From positions 1 through 64,000 of the forward strand of contig JAUMMZ010000026.1 in NCBI GenBank assembly GCA_031296755.1: a stretch of DNA of 64,000 nt. The letters run 5' to 3'. The notes under the pieces were generated by a model. The model was given only the letters and a program-made list of their open reading frames with translations, was not told where the DNA came from and did no database searches. The stretch is from Collinsella sp. (lineage in GTDB: Bacteria; Actinomycetota; Coriobacteriia; Coriobacteriales; Coriobacteriaceae). A program made the translations under genes and the position numbers. Positions 63,362-64,000 of this stretch are shown in pieces; the stretch's first letter is position 1; each line of letters starts with the position of its first letter.

Positions 63362-64000
63362 ATGTCGCAAAACGACCGCACCCAACTGATCCCCGACCCG
63401 CAACAGCCTAGCAGGCATGCCGGTGGTGTCCAGTCGCCGCGTCCGATTGCACCGAACCACAGCAGGCAGCGCGGTGCTTCAAACGCCTCTCAGCGCCCGG
63501 GTCAGCAGCATCAGCAGCATCAACGACTCCAGCAGCACGCTGTAAACAGCAACACGCGCAGACAGGCGACCTCGCACTCACGCGCCAATCGCAACAACAC
63601 TCAAAAATCGGGCGGCAGCAATAAGCTTGGCGGAAAGACGACTCTCTTTGTGGTCTTGGGCCTCGTCGCCATTGTCTACATCGTAGGCGTCGTGGCGTTC
63701 TCGCAGGTCGCATACCCCAACACCACGATTGCCGGCGTGGACATCTCGTTCTCAAACGCTTCGTCAGCCGCCACTAAGGTTAACTCGGCATGGAAGCACT
63801 ACAAACTCACCGTGTCGGGCGACGACTTTAGCTGGACCTACCAGCCCAAATCCGATGAGCCCATCGTCGACGGCGAAACTGCCGCAAAAGAGATTATCAG
63901 TCACAATGAAGCCTTTATGTGGCCGGCTCGCCTTGTCGAGTCGTTAAGCGGCAAAACCAAGACCGCCGTCGCCACCAATGAGGTCAACCTCGATCAAGAC
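63362..64000 (+). CDS. Peptidoglycan-binding/L,D-transpeptidase-type protein (partial, 5' end)
   Basis: The first 213 residues; it runs off the window. AAGGA stands nine bases before the ATG. A Gln/His/Arg/Asn-rich cytoplasmic part of about 90 residues is followed by one membrane span, TLFVVLGLVAIVYIVGVVAF, and then an outside part beginning PNTTIAGVDISFSNAS, the start of the PG_binding_4 (VanW-associated) domain. In Gram-positive L,D-transpeptidases this domain precedes the YkuD catalytic domain, which would lie beyond the edge. Single-pass, cell-wall function. Confidence 0.8.
   Translation, partial: MSQNDRTQLIPDPQQPSRHAGGVQSPRPIAPNHSRQRGASNASQRPGQQHQQHQRLQQHAVNSNTRRQATSHSRANRNNTQKSGGSNKLGGKTTLFVVLGLVAIVYIVGVVAFSQVAYPNTTIAGVDISFSNASSAATKVNSAWKHYKLTVSGDDFSWTYQPKSDEPIVDGETAAKEIISHNEAFMWPARLVESLSGKTKTAVATNEVNLDQD

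Noticed and set aside
1..64000. CRISPR array, prophage or intact insertion sequence
   Set aside because: No regularly spaced repeats, no phage structural genes and no transposase motif were found on reading both strands.

Overview
The window most resembles a chromosomal segment of a gut coriobacterium, probably Collinsella. Three things suggest this: the GC-rich codon use of the core genes; a glycogen cluster glgB-glgP-glgC-glgD-glgA plus a GH13/amylomaltase fusion; and the neighbourhood priA-def-fmt-rsmB, gltX, metK, single-chain sdaA and an L,D-transpeptidase. The genus is inferred from gene content and protein flavour only; there is no rRNA in the window.

Layout. (1) 0-19.6 kb is an accessory region. 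It starts at a tRNA-Val(CAC) and carries defence-like, toxin-antitoxin and surface-protein genes, nearly all on the minus strand. Many are broken: a frameshifted DUF3825 gene, a frameshifted Fic/Doc gene, an LPXTG gene with two stop codons, a YafQ-type toxin with an internal TGA, a frameshifted EEP nuclease and two ugd (UDP-glucose dehydrogenase) remnants. Intact candidates are a RloA/RloB (AbiL-like) pair, an orphan FRG-domain protein, a RelB/DinJ antitoxin, an LPXTG surface protein, a transglutaminase-like protein and a 1203-residue YobI-like P-loop NTPase. (2) 20.2-36.3 kb is one minus-strand capsule/exopolysaccharide operon. It opens with a LoaP/NusG-type antiterminator, followed by a priming sugar transferase, TagA-type and other glycosyltransferases, UDP-GlcNAc 2-epimerase, LicD, acyltransferases, Wzy, a pyruvyltransferase, Wzx, a HisC-like aminotransferase and a cytidylyltransferase-oxidoreductase fusion. 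The last enzymes together with LicD suggest decoration of the glycan with a phospho-alcohol, possibly an amino-alcohol. (3) 37-38.6 kb holds tRNA-Ala(GGC), thiamine pyrophosphokinase and a HAD phosphatase. (4) 38.9-52 kb is the plus-strand glycogen synthesis and breakdown cluster, with palindromic sites of the form TGGTAAAAC in front of glgB and a related site in front of the last gene. GlgB and GlgA carry long Lys/Ala-rich, histone-H1-like C-terminal tails. (5) 52-64 kb is housekeeping: fmdB, then rsmB-fmt-def-priA and gltX on the minus strand, then metK, sdaA and the start of an L,D-transpeptidase-type cell-wall gene that runs off the window.

The most interesting leads are: the putative CDP-alcohol pathway in the capsule operon; the LoaP gene ending in a perfect hairpin ahead of the operon it may control; the AbiL-like pair behind a perfect 18-bp inverted repeat; the uncharacterised group next to the YobI-like ATPase; the H1-like tails of two glycogen enzymes; and a 120-bp nested-hairpin element directly upstream of sdaA. 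No CRISPR array, prophage or intact insertion sequence was recognised. All family assignments are from reading the sequence; no database search was run.
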